Below, piece by piece: positions 24,100-37,216 of a stretch of 64,000 bases of DNA. Source of the DNA: Cymbidium sinense (Eukaryota > Streptophyta > Magnoliopsida > Asparagales > Orchidaceae); NCBI GenBank assembly GCA_021442155.1, contig CM038217.1:145449643-145513642 (forward strand). The letters run 5' to 3'. The notes beneath the pieces were generated by a model that worked only from the letters and a program-made list of their open reading frames with translations, had not been told where the DNA came from and did not search any database. A program made the translations under genes and the position numbers. Position 1 is the stretch's first letter; each line of letters begins with the position of its first letter.

Positions 24100-27000
24100 G
24101 TATATTATTGATAAATGCTTTTTTCTTGTTTTGTTGTATCGCATAGAGAGAAGAGGTCTAACGAGGAGCTGATATTGTAAGCTTTTGTTTATTAAGAATT
24201 TATGCAATTTAAGACCTCTTTTGAAACAATATGAAAATTTGTGGATAAAGCCATTACTCAGTATTTGTATGGTTGTTAAAAAAATTAGATTTCATGTCGC
24301 CTTAGGATCAACATTACTTTGCACTTTGGACAATGGATCACCACGGTTATAGCTTGAATTACTTGTGAGACTAGTATAGTTTTTCCACTCAGCATTTTCA
24401 TTCGGATCATCTACCATACTTCAAGCCTGCAGTTCTCCTTCAGTTTGATAGTCTGCTTTATTTGATTTAAAATTATTGCCTGATGGGCCTATGCTTCATT
24501 TCCTACTTCTGGATTGTAGGCTGCCATGAGGAGGTGGCCTAAGGGACATTTTCTTCCAATTCCTTCAGTATTTCACTTGTTTTTTCTATTTCTTTTGTAT
24601 TTACCAGCTAACCTTTTATTGTTTTATTTTTGAGTTTTCTCAAGCTCTGTCCACCTTTTGTTTTCTTCACATTATGCTTATTGTGCATAGTACAATGTTG
24701 ACCTACAACTATGTGTCATTTAAAATTAAGTAAATGACATAGAGGTTAAATGCCCTAATCATAATCAATTAAATTCGATTTGAAAATTCGGAACATAATG
24801 CGTCGAAAGCATCAAAAAATTAAATAGAAAATATCAAATCAATTAAGATCAATCAAATAATTAAAATCAAAATTTTAATTTAATTATATGCGAAGTCGAG
24901 AAGCCGGCGATGTCTAACAACCTGTTGAGATGGTTGTTCGCCAGCGTTGAAACCTGTCGAGCGCCTTTTCGGTCAATTCGACAAAGTGTGCGTAAATGTC
25001 GATCAATTCGAATCGCCAAATTGTGAACCTAATTTTATCCGTTGCGTGACGTTGTCACGGCGATCAGCGATTGATCGGCGTTTGATATCACGAACACCAA
25101 ATTGACCTATTCTTGGGGTTTATTATTGGGATGATTCGTCAAAATTTATGTGATTAATTATTATTTGGTTTTCTGATTAATCTGTCCTCTTAAGCCTAAC
25201 TCCGCTCGTTATTGATCGAGAGGCCCTAAAGGCGCATGCATTGACCCTCATTTCACGCCCTCGACTCCCTCTCTTGTTCTCTGTGGCTCTCTTTTTTTAC
25301 GCTTTCGTCGATCTCCTCTCGGTGAAGCTCACATTCCCTCTCACGATCTCTCTCGCATTCTCCTCCCCATGCTTCCTGAAGTTCACGGCATTCTCCTCTC
25401 CCACGATTCGACTCTCCCCTCTCTGCTTCCTGTAGCTCTCGGCTGAAACTTTAGCCCATGATTCGATTCTCCCTCTCTTCTGCTCAGGTAGAACTCCCCA
25501 CAGCTCCTTCTCACTCTTTGAAGTTCACGGCATTTCCCGTCGATCTCCTCTTTCTCTTCTTTCCGATCGGTCAGAAGCTGAATCGAAACTTGAGGGTTAG
25601 CAGAACCCTAACTGAACCCCTTTCCTCCTTTCCTCTTAGCATTGAAACCTCCGGGTTGTTTCTCTCCCCTAAGCTTGTTCTTATGCATTTGAGTTTCTTT
25701 GGAATAGGGTTTTTGCTAAATATGCTATATCTTATGCTTGGGATTATGCTAAGAGTTTCCTTTAGGGATTTGGGATGATGTATGGCCCAAATCTCTTTTT
25801 TTTTTTGGATTCTATGGTATTCATGCTTGCTGAAAATGCTTTGGGATAATGTATGGCCCAATTTTTGCTGTTTTCTCTTGTCTGTGGATGCCTACACTTT
25901 CTTTAGGTGCTTGCTGAAATTGGTTTTTACCTAAGGGAGGTTGAATCAAAATTTTTTTTGTAAGGGGTATGGGTAGCTACTTGCTATTTCCTATGAGTTT
26001 CATTTGCTTTGCCTCTTGCACATAAAATCTGAAATCAAGGAGAGATGGAGTTAAGATAGAAGTGTGGGGATATGACAAGTTTAGATGTGTAGCCTAAATG
26101 TCATACTACTTGTTGTCCTTCTACGGGTTACATGTCTCAATTGGCTTCAATTAGCTTCCTCGCTATGATACATGCTGAAATTCTTTTATTTAGCATGGGA
26201 ATGATGCAATGCTTGCTGAAATTATTTTACTTAAGGAAATCCATTGATTGGCTTTTCTAAAGGGATAATGCATCTTTGAAAATATTTTTACTAGAGAGAA
26301 ATTGAATCGATTTGCTTCTAATGTGTATGATACATCTTTGAAAGCATTTTATGAAAGGGGAAAACTATTAGCTTGTTGTTTAGAGGCATAAGCATCTGAA
26401 AATTATTTTTTGTGAAAGGGGAAAACTATTAGCTTGTTGTCAGAGGCATGAAGCTTGCTGAAATTTATTTTCCTCTAAGGGGGAATCAATCATCTTGTTA
26501 TTTAATGGGTAAAATACTTGCTGAAAATATTTTCTCTTAAGGGGGAATCAATCATTTTGTTATTTGATGAGTATAAGGCTTGTTAAACTTTCTTATCTAA
26601 GGGAGAAATCAATTAGCTTCGTTTGATGAGATATGATGTTGTTCTCCATGAATTTCATGCTTCTTTGCTTCAATTTATTTCTATGAAGGGAATTATATAT
26701 ATCTCATGCCTCTGAGTTGAAATAATTAAGCGAAGGGATTTGGTTATCACTGCTTTATTATCATGAGTTTCATTCTTGCGCTTGCGTATGTGATATCTTG
26801 TTAGAAATCTATCAAAGTTTTATGGTGTCTCACGACCACCACATGCTTTCTTGGCGTGGTGGACTTTCGATCTCTGGCGGCCTGCGAGGCGGAGGTTGTA
26901 AACTGATAAAGCGGAGATAAGGATTCGGTAAAATTCATCTTTATGCTCTTGCAATAATTGGAATCTTGGTATCAGTTTAGTGTTATTCTCACCACATGCC

Positions 27001-30000
27001 GCCTTTTTTGGTGGCGATCGGTCTCCTGGCGGCCCAGGGGAGGAATTGTAACTTTGATAAGCACGGAGATAAGGATTCAGGGAAAATTGTTGTTATATTA
27101 TGCTAACCCCATGCACGCCTTTCTTGGCGTGGTGGGCAAATAAATTTTCGGTAGGTGTCTCTGACCTGCATGCCTTTCTTGGCGTGGTGGGAAAACTAGT
27201 CTCGGCGACTACATGTGGGGATGGCCAGGGAGGCTACAAAATTACAGTAAAAATGTGTAAAATTTCTAAGTGTTTGAAAAGGAAGGTATATGCATATAAT
27301 TATTAAATGCTTAGTTTAATGAATCTTGAATCTTTTAGTATGTGGCTAATTCGTCTGATATTCAAAATCCTTTCTTTCTTATGCTTTAATTTCTTGTTGA
27401 TTGGAAAGATTGATGTTTGCAAATTCTCCTTTTACATATCTAACATGTTGTTGACCTGTTATGTGTGTAAAATTAAGTAAATGAATGAAAGAGGTTAAAT
27501 CTAATCACGAAATTAATTAAATTGATTTGATTTGAAAATTGACTTCATAATGTGTCCAAAATAATTAAATAGAAAATATCAAATCGATTAACGATCGATC
27601 CAAAATTAAAATTAATTCTTAATGAAATTATCGCATATCAAAGTCGAGAAGCGACGATGTCTAAACGACGCCGTTTGCGAAATTGATGTGTTGTCAAACG
27701 TCGAGACCTATCAACGACACCCATTCGGAAAGTGTGCGCGAATGTCGATCGGTCGAATCGACGTCGCGTAATTTAAACCTAATTTCTCTCGCCGTCGGCG
27801 TTGTCGACCTCGATCGGAATCAGCGGATTGCGTTCTGGCGAACAATTAAAATTGACTATTGTTGGGGTTTATTTAAAGTAAATCTATAAAATTTAATGTG
27901 AAATGATATTAATTTGCAATTGGATTAATATGCTTAATCTCTTAATCCATTAATCCCCAACCCACTGCTTAAGCGGCTTTCTATTAGGCGGCGACCATAG
28001 CCGTCTAAAGGCGAAAGGAAGGCGTTGACTCCATTTTCACGCCCTTTCGACTCTCCCCTCTCGTTTCTGCTCTCGGTCTCTCCCTCTCGAGCGATTTTTC
28101 TCTTGCTATTCTCGGTTCCGATCGAGGCTTTAGGGCACGGCATACTCCTCTCTCTCGTTCACCTGTGGGCCACGATCCTCCCTCTCGGTAGAGCTCCCTG
28201 CTGAGTCGTGCTCCTCTCTCGGTTGAAGCAGAGCCCTAATGAGCAAACAGAGGACTCGATCCTTCCGATTCCTCTTCCCAAAACCCCCAGTTGTTTGTTT
28301 CAATCTGAGCTATATTTTGCTATGTGGGTTTTCTTGAAGGAAATGTAGATTCTGTTTCCCTCTTCCATTGTGTTTATGGTTGGATTTGTTTCTGGTTTTA
28401 CAATAGCATGGAATTAAGGTGATTGGATTTATGCTACAAGCTTTCAGTTTTGTTGTTTCCTCCTTTCCTTTGTCTGTTCCTTTCCACTTTGGGCCTTACG
28501 CATACGAAGGGGCTTTCTCCTCCTCTCTTGTGTGATATGTTGGGTTTAACTTTCTTGTTTTCTCCTTCTAAAGTGAGGAGTTCATTTTCTTTGTTTTGGT
28601 TCTTCCTTTCCTCTCGTCTGTCCATTCCGCCTTGTTGGACGTGCAAGCCGAGGGATGATGATATGTTGGATTATGTGTTTTTTGCATTGATGCCATGGAG
28701 TAAATTGCCAAAGCTAGAAATCAACTTGCTGTTTTGTTTATTATGCTGTTTCCCCTCTGTTTTGCCTTAAATCCTGAATTTGATAAGTCCCTTAGATAGG
28801 CTGATTTGCGGGATTTGTGTAAACCAAAGCACTGAAAGAGAGTGAGAGGAAAGATGAGGGTTATCCTTGTGACATTTTACTTTTCTTCCTCAATTGTGCT
28901 TGTTACTTTGCTTTTTTTGCAACATTTCTCTTGCTGAAATATTTTTTTTTTACCTAAGGGAAAATGAATTGATTTGTTGTAATGGGATGTTGTTCACGGC
29001 ATCAACATTTGGTTCAACAAAAATGTAGGCAGAAATGGGCTGCAGGTTGCCCTACGAATAAACATATCGAGTCGACAGTTGCAAGATTTACCAGACCACA
29101 TCGGGACACTCTTTAGAACCTGAACCTGAAGCATATTCTGTGATGAAATTATGGAACTTTCTACTCTCATCATTAGATGCTTTCTGCCGATTTTTACGAC
29201 CCCACACGGTCATAGGCACAGGCCCTAAGCATTGTTTCAGTTCCTGTTTTGTCCGTTGAGAAGTTCTCTGATTTTTTTTTTTCTGCATTTCTTTACTGGA
29301 CTTTTACAGGCATTGATTTCTGCACTGTTCACGAACATTTACATTGTTGGATTAAATCAGTTATTTGACATAGAAATAGATAAGGTTAACAAGCCAACTC
29401 TGCCACTTGCTTCTGGGGAATATTCTTTCAGAACTGGCATCACAATTGTTTCTGTTTTTGCTATTATGGGAAATCCATTGATTGGCTTTTCTAAATAGAT
29501 AATACATGCTGAAAATATTTTTACTAGAGAGAAATTAAATCGATTCTTCTAATGTGTATGATAGTGAAAGTATTTTTTATGAAAGGGAAAACTATTAGCT
29601 TGTTGTTTAGAGGCATAAAGCGTCTGAAATTTATTTTATCAAGGGAAATCAATTAGTTTGCTATCTAAAGATGTGATGCTTTCTGAAAATTTCTTTTATT
29701 TGGAAGTTTGAAAATCGAGGAAGGATATATGGCTTAAATATCATCTATTTCTTTGTTCTCATGAATTTCATGCTTCTCTTGATTGATTTCTATGAAGGGA
29801 ATTATATATATATATATGTCTTTCATATCTTGAAATCTAAAATTGAAAGGAAGAAGGTTGATTGACTTTGTTAGCATTGTGCTTGTTTTCTCTCTTTTGT
29901 GATCATAAGTCATAGCCTTTGAAGTGCAATTTGAAATGGGGCTTTATCAAGTTTAAAGCTTTCATTTTGGTGCTTAGTTTCATTAGAGTTGCATCTTGCA

Positions 30001-33000
30001 GTGCTTGTTCATACTTCTGTCCATGAGTATTTGGAGGTTGGAATCATAGAATCATTGTTATGCCTTTTCTTGCTCTTGAATTATGAGGTGAAATAGTGAT
30101 GAAAATCTGATATCGTAAAATCTTTGTCTTGTTTAAGTATATATGCGTGTTTATCTGAATGACTTTAAATTTATGATATAAGTCACTGTGTTCTCGACAT
30201 GGTAGGAAATCTTATCTTATCAAAATTTCGGTAGTGGTGTCTCACGACATCTACTATCGTGTCTTTCTTGACATTAGGCGGTCCTCATGTTCTGTGGGGG
30301 GAGAGAGGTTGTAAATTTTGATTATTATGCTCACAATCAATTTATTCGAGGCTTTCTTTTTGTTTATATCTGAAATGTGAAACTTTAAATTTGTGATATA
30401 AGTCTACCATGTTCTACATGGTAGGGAAATCTTATCTTATCAAAATTTAGCGATTGTCTCGCGACATACACTATCGTCTTTCTTGTGGTGTGAGCGTCTG
30501 TAAACCCCACATGTGGGGAAGCCGAGGAGGCATTGTAAATTTTGATTATTATCTTCAATCATTTATTGTCGAACTTTCTTTTTGTTTATATATAAATGTG
30601 AAACTTTAAATTTGTGATATAAGTCTGTGATTCTCCGACATGGTAGGAAATGTTATCTTATCAAAATTTGCGGTGTCACCGACATACACATCATGCTTTC
30701 TTGGCGTGGTGGCGAGTCTCTGTAGCAGCACTTGTGGGGAGGCCGGGAGAAATTGTAAATTTTGATGCTCTCTAATCTATATCAGAACTTTCTTTTTATT
30801 TATATCAATAACTTTAAATTTGTGATATAAGTCATTCTCCGTATGGTAAATCTTATCTTATCAAATGGTCTTGTACATCTGGCTATCATGTCTTTCTTGA
30901 CGTGGGTGGCAGTCTCGTCACTTGTGAGCCGAGGAGGCTGTTGTAAATTTGATTATTTTGTTCTGCTCTGAATTTATTGCTCATCTTTATGCGTTCACGT
31001 TGTTTCCATGATAAAAATCGTTGTTCCGGCGTGGGGAAATCTGATCTTATAAGTCTTTTGCTCGCGTTGTTCCTGGCGAGAAATCTTTATCTTGTCTGAC
31101 CCGCTGCGCCTTTCTTGGCGTGGTGGTAATAAATTCGGTTGATGTCTCGCGACCTTTCTTCTTTTTGGCGTGGTGGGAAAAACAGTCACGAAATATATCG
31201 GGGATGGTAGGAGAGGCTAGAAATTTTAAAATAAAAGAAGGTGAAATGTCGTATATAAATCTTTAAATTTATCGTGAATCAAATTTATTATCTTTTATAA
31301 GCGTTCATTGTTGTTCGTCGGCGAAATCGTGATAAAGTATCTTCCGTTGTTCACGTGGCGGAAATCATTCTTATAAGTCTTGTTGCGTTGTTCCGGCGTA
31401 CAGGAAATCTTTATGTTTGTCTGCGTCGCGCCTTTCTTGGCGTGGGTAAGCAATAAATTCGGTCGCGGTCTCCGACACTCTATCTTTTGGCGTGGTGGTG
31501 GCACTCGAAGTAATCTATCGGGGATGGCGTTGAGGCTAGAAATTTTCAAAATAAAAAGAAGGTGAAATGTCATATATAAATGTTTATACTTTAAATTCAT
31601 ATCGTGAATCAAATTTATTATCTATCTTTATAAGTCGTTCACGTTGTTCGTCTCGTGAAATGTGATAAATACGCACGCGTTGTTCGGCGAAATCTGATCT
31701 TATAAATCTTTTCGTTGTTCCGGCGTGTGAGAAATCTTTGTCACCGTCGCGCCCTTGGCGTGGTGGTAATAAATTGTTATGGTGTCTCGCGACACCATCT
31801 GGCGCTTCTTGGCGTGGTGGAAAACAGCAGTAGCCCACGGGGATGGCGGAGAGGCTGTAGAAATTTTCTTTAAAAAAAAGGAGATAGAAAGAAAGGATGA
31901 AATCTTGGGTTAATATATTGGCTAAAATCTTTCTTTAGGTATCTGAATATTTATCTTGTCTACATATAATGAAAGTTATCTTTGTGGCAGTATGGCGTAA
32001 AGTGGATTATCTGTGACGTGTTATGGAATACGTATTAGAATATATACGTCATCCGGTTTGTCTTGGGAGTTAGGTTAACTAAAAATCTAATGATCTTATT
32101 GTGCTTGAAGTTAATTTTGTCGTGAAATGGTAAAGATAAATCCTCGGCATCCATTGTCATTCTGCAAGTTCGAATCTAGAAGAAAGTCTAGCCGTCCTTA
32201 GTATAATCGAGTTGACAAGGTTTAGAGAGCGATAGATCTTGAAATAATTAATCTAGATCCGTCCTGCGAAGATAGTCGAGTTGGAGTACATCTACGGTTT
32301 GGTCTTGGTTCATTAGGGTTAACGCAAAATCTTATCAAAACTTCATTTTGCATTCTGATCAATCAAATGTAAAAAGCGATAGATGTTATTCCTTGGTTTG
32401 GTCAATTAAACAAAATGTATAAAACTTCTGCAATTGAGCATATTTATTTAAGCATTGATACATTACAACATTAAAGAAACAGTATGTATGTTGAAGTGTT
32501 GACAATAGGGGCGTCTGGTAGGTATAAAACAAAAGAAACGAATCTTGTCTTCCGGTTTGTCTTGGGGCCGGTCAGGGTTAACAAAACTCAAAATCAAAAT
32601 TTGGCGAACTTGACATTAGGCATAATGTAATGCGATTTTAAAGACGAGATATGTATGCGTGTTGGAGTAATTCTTAAGTCAATATAAAGAGCATATCTTC
32701 TGTCATCCGGTTTGGTCTTGGATGGTTAACAAAAAAAAATTTGATATTATAAAATTTGAATTAATAATATCGAGAAAGTAATTACATATATATACAGATA
32801 TGAATCAGTAGTAAACACAAAATTAACCTCGAAGAAAAGTCCGAGATCATACATGTTAGTAGAATGATGAGTTTTGAAGGATTATCTTCTTGAGATAATG
32901 AATTAGAGTCTATAGAAAATCGGACGAGTAGATAAGATTATCGATTGATATTACAGGATGAGAAGGGTAATTATAATTAAAATTTCAATGATAAATGATA

Positions 33001-36000
33001 TATTCAAATCTAAAATCAATCAAAATGATCAAAATTGAAAATAACAAAATATAAATAAAAAAATTGAAATGAATTATTTAAATTAAAACTAAAAAAAATA
33101 AATAACATAAATCCACCCTCCATGATTGTTTGTCTTGGTGACAAATTAAAACTTTGCTCACAAGCGTCTTAAATCATAATGCTACTTTCACTCAAATATT
33201 CCTAAAGCCGTGGGGCGTGGCCGTGTCCTCTGTCGGCGTGGTTTCTGCGATATAGCACCACATAAATGGCAGTTCACACTGAGCCCTCGGCCGTGGTTCG
33301 CGATATGGCATTAATTCTGGTCACGGTGACGTATGTTCAGCGGCTTTTGCTCTTTGGCGTGAAATGTAGAATGTATTTGGTTGGGCAAAAAGCCTATGTT
33401 AATAGGTAGACTTATATTTGTCCCCAGACAATTCCACCCAGTCTGAGGACACCTTGGACGGCGTAACCCATGTGTTCTTGACGAGATCCGGTCGGTTGGG
33501 TCGACTACCTCCTTGCGGACGAGGACCACGGGGGGATGGCGGAACCATGGGATCTTGATAGCGTCATCGTTCCCCACAAAAGTTTTAAGTTAAAATAATA
33601 AATTTCATAAGTTAAACTCCACTCACTGCCGATTATATACCGTTCTTTAACGATTCATTGAATCGAAAGTGCTCTCTCGGTATTGGGAGGGTAATTATAG
33701 GGCTTCTTTATAGGAAACTGAAGAGATATAAAAGTTCTCACCAAATGAGGACGAAATCTCTGGGTAGTGTCTTATCTACTATTCATCTGCTTTCTGAAAT
33801 TATCACCGACACCTAAACAACTCTTTTCTTTTTCCGAAAGAAGTCGGTGGCGAATTTTCGGATCCCACACATGTGATCAAAGTGTGGCAATGAACATCGT
33901 GAAATGAAACTGTGTGATATCTTGTTATGAAATCTTATTTATCAGTTTGCGGTGTCTCCGCGACACCACCTTGCGCTTTTGGCGTGGTGCTTCGTCTCTC
34001 GTGGCCTGAGGAAGGCCGGGAGAATTTGTTGTGCTGATAAACGAGATAAGGATCTGAGAAATTCTTTGTATATTATGCTAACCCATGCGCCTTGGCGTGG
34101 TGGGCAAATAAATTAGGTAGGGTGTCTCCCCTACCATGCGCCTTTCTTGGTGGTGGGCTGTCCTAGTAATCTTGGGGATGTCGAGGAGGTTCTTAAATTT
34201 TCTAAAAAAAAAAAAGGGAAGGGAGAGAAAAGAAAGGATGAAATGCTTAAGTTATGTTGGCTTAAAATTTTCTTTATCTCAAATATAAATCTTTATGTGT
34301 TGAATTTATATCATGAGTATTTTATGTTTGATCATTATGACATGCGTGGTGTAATATTCACCTTAGAATTTTAGCTTGACGTTGAAATCACATTAGATAT
34401 ATGTTCAAACATAAATCCTCCCCTCTTTTCTTGTCATTCCCATGGTTTACATACATACATAAGACATAGTGAAGACTTGAGCAACACATATGGAATAAAT
34501 TAAATCTATATGACATGACATATATCGAAGATATCAAAAAAATGGTTAAGTTAGAAAAGAAACTCAGTATATGTGACTTAACCCTTTATGCAAGATTGAA
34601 AGAACTTAAACTTGTTATATAAGGGAGAAAAGGAGAGTAGAAAATGTAAGTATTGTGAAAGGAAATCCCCTCTTATTTATAGGCTTCTAGCCCTTTCCTT
34701 TGCCATCTATTATGGCATCGTCATATCGTCGTAATTAAATCTGAGAACCCAATGTAATAATTTGTCATATTATGCGCATGCATGGACATGTGGCATGCCC
34801 CATCCTTATCTCTTTTTTTTTTTTTTGAAGAGGAAAATAAAGTCTTTCATATCTTCTTAATAAATTTAATGAGTATTTGTCCCCCACTTGTCATAAGCTT
34901 GCGTGTAAGGAGGTGGATTTTAATTAATCCACTGCTCTTTTAAATGAAATATGACATCCTCATATTTTTATATTCCTCTCCTTATCAGAGAAATAAATGG
35001 GCTATGGGTATTTGATCATATGCTTCAAAATGATTATTTTATGTTTCTTGATTCTTACATAAAGAAAGGATTTTAGCAAATCAAATGCCTAAACTCATTC
35101 TAGGCCCATCACTTTATATTTGATCATATGGGCCTTCAAAAATGATTATTTTAGCCTTTATGTTTGATGATTTCCATAAAGAAAGGGTTTTAGCAAATCA
35201 AACTAAACATTCTAGGCCCGTCACTTTATATTTGATCATATGGGCCTTCAAAATGATTGTTTTACCTTTATGTTTCTTGATTTAGCGTAAAGAAAGAGTT
35301 TTAGAAATCAAATCTAAACTCATTCTAGGCCCATCACTTTATATTTGATCATATAGCCTTCAAAATGATTTATTTTAACTTTATATTTCTTGATTTGCCG
35401 TAAAGAAAGGATTTTAGCGAATCAAATCTAAACTCATTCTATCACTTTATATTTGATCGTATACTTCAAAAAAATGGTTATTTCACTTTATGTTTCTTGA
35501 TTTGCCGTATAAAGAAAGTTTTAGCCCAAATCAAATGCAAACTCATTCTAGGCCCATCATATATTTGATCATATGGGCCTTAATGATTTGTTTTAGCCCT
35601 TTATGTTTGATTTACATAAAGAAAGGGTTTTCTTAAATCAAATGTCTAAACTCATTCTAGGCGTCTTTATATTTGATCATATCAAAATGATTTATTTTAG
35701 CCATTTATGTTCTTGATTTACATAAAGAAAGGATTTTAGCCCAAATCAATCTAAACTCATTCTGTCACTTTATATTTGATCATAGGGCCTTCAAAGAAAT
35801 AATTTATTTCTTTATGTTTCTTGATTTGCATATAAAGAAAGAGTTTTAGCCCAAATCAATCTAAACTCATTCTAGCCCATCATATATTTGATCAAAATAT
35901 GCTTCAAATAATTTATTTACATACCGTTGATTTGTGACATAAAAGGGCTTTGGAAATAATATCATATCATATTTTAAAGAGCGGATGTTATCCTTCGGTT

Positions 36001-37161
36001 TGTCTTCGATTAACAAAAAAAAATGTCATATTAAAACTTAAACAGTCGAACATACATTTACTAGACATTCAATGTATACAACATTTTAAAAACGATATTC
36101 ATTATGCATGTTGGAGTAATTACTAAGTCAAATATAAAGCGGATCTTTATTCTTCCGGTTTGGTCTTGGTCGAGGTCAGTTAACAAAACTAAAATCGTCA
36201 AAACTCATGCTTTTACAAGAAATCAAATACAAATAGATGTTATACATCCGGTTTGGTCTTGACCGTCAGTTAACAAAAAAATCCATATTGAAACCTAAAC
36301 TTGCAAATGAACCTACGTTTCAACTAGATATTTAATGTCATACAACATTTTAAAAAAGCGAGATCTTTGTATGTATGTTGAAATGTTAACATAGGGACAT
36401 GTAAGTTAGTATAAAACAAAAGACCGATGTTACATCTTCCCGTTTGATCTTGACGGGTTAACAAAACTCAAAAATCAAAATTGACATATAAACTCCAACT
36501 TAGACATTCTAATGTTCGAAAAGACAGATATCCGTATGCATGTTGGAGTAAATACTAAGTCAAATAGAAAAGAGATCTTACATCTTCCCGGTTTGGTCTT
36601 GAGGTAGTTAAAAACCTAAAAATTGATATTATAAGAATTGAATGAATAAGAATAATACGTAAATGTCTGAAGATATGAATCAACGACATACAAAATTCAA
36701 ACCTTCAAGAAGAAAAGTCCCAAACCCGTCCTCTACTCAAACTAGAGTGGACAAGGTTTTGAAGGATTATACTTCGAGATAATGAATTGAGCATCCTCTG
36801 TAGAAAACCCAACAGAGTTGACAAGGTCTATCAATTGATATTAACCCTAGGATCGAGAAGGGTAATTATAATTAAAATTTCAATGATAAATGATCATATA
36901 TTTAAATCTAAAAATCAATCATAAAATGATCAAAATTCAAAGGAAATACAAAAATATAAATAAAAACAAAAAAATGAATTATTTAAATTAAAACTTAAAA
37001 AATAAAAATCAATCCACCCTTGATTGTTTATCTTGGTGACAAATTAAGAAAACTTTTGCTCACAGGCGTCAAATCAAATCATGTATTTTCATCAAATATT
37101 CCAAAGTGGGGCATTGGCGTGTCCTTTTATTCGTGATTTTCGCGATATGGCACCACATATA

Positions 37162-37216
<55 letters not shown>

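Larger units (their letters stand above)
27448..33300 (+). repeat. Repeat block copy B, with inserted gene fragment
   Basis: The most complete copy. It runs start words, CT-rich leader (28030-28260), homogentisate prenyltransferase fragment (about 29040-29468), TTGCTGAAAT-type units, ~220-bp and ~330-bp tandem repeats (30130-31880), CGGTTTGTCTTGG units (32040-32730), and the shared end words at 32940-33260. Confidence 0.55.
24696..37160 (+). mobile_element. Complex repeat block of unknown family inside clathrin intron
   Basis: Three overlapping copies make up this block. Copies A (24696-27250) and B (from 27448) start alike: TGTTGACCT, then AAAATTAAGTAAATGA, GAGGTTAAAT, AAATAGAAAATATCAAATC and AAGTCGAGAAGC. 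Both then have a CT-rich leader with AG-ending words and a series of TTGCTGAAAT...AAGGG units. Copies B (to about 33300) and C (33920-37160) end alike: CGGTTTGTCTTGG units, then TTATAATTAAAATTTCAATG, TTGTTT(G/A)TCTTGGTGACAA and GCGATATGGCACC. All three hold TTTCTTGGCGTGGTGG units. The arrangement suggests very long LTRs or a nested, rearranged large element, but no reverse transcriptase or transposase is recognised. Copies differ mainly by small losses of G/C-rich words. Confidence 0.6.

Noticed and set aside
25241..25861. Frames on both strands in the CT-rich leader of repeat copy A
   Set aside because: Composition-driven open frames in pyrimidine-rich sequence; the homologous leader in copy B does not conserve them.
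28423..28770. 115-residue + frame in repeat copy B
   Set aside because: Hydrophobic Leu/Phe-rich translation of T-rich sequence; no domain and no counterpart in copy A.
24696..37160. A simple LTR-internal-LTR reading of the repeat block
   Set aside because: A/B share starts and B/C share ends with overlap; no single pair of full-length LTRs, priming site or pol gene is visible.
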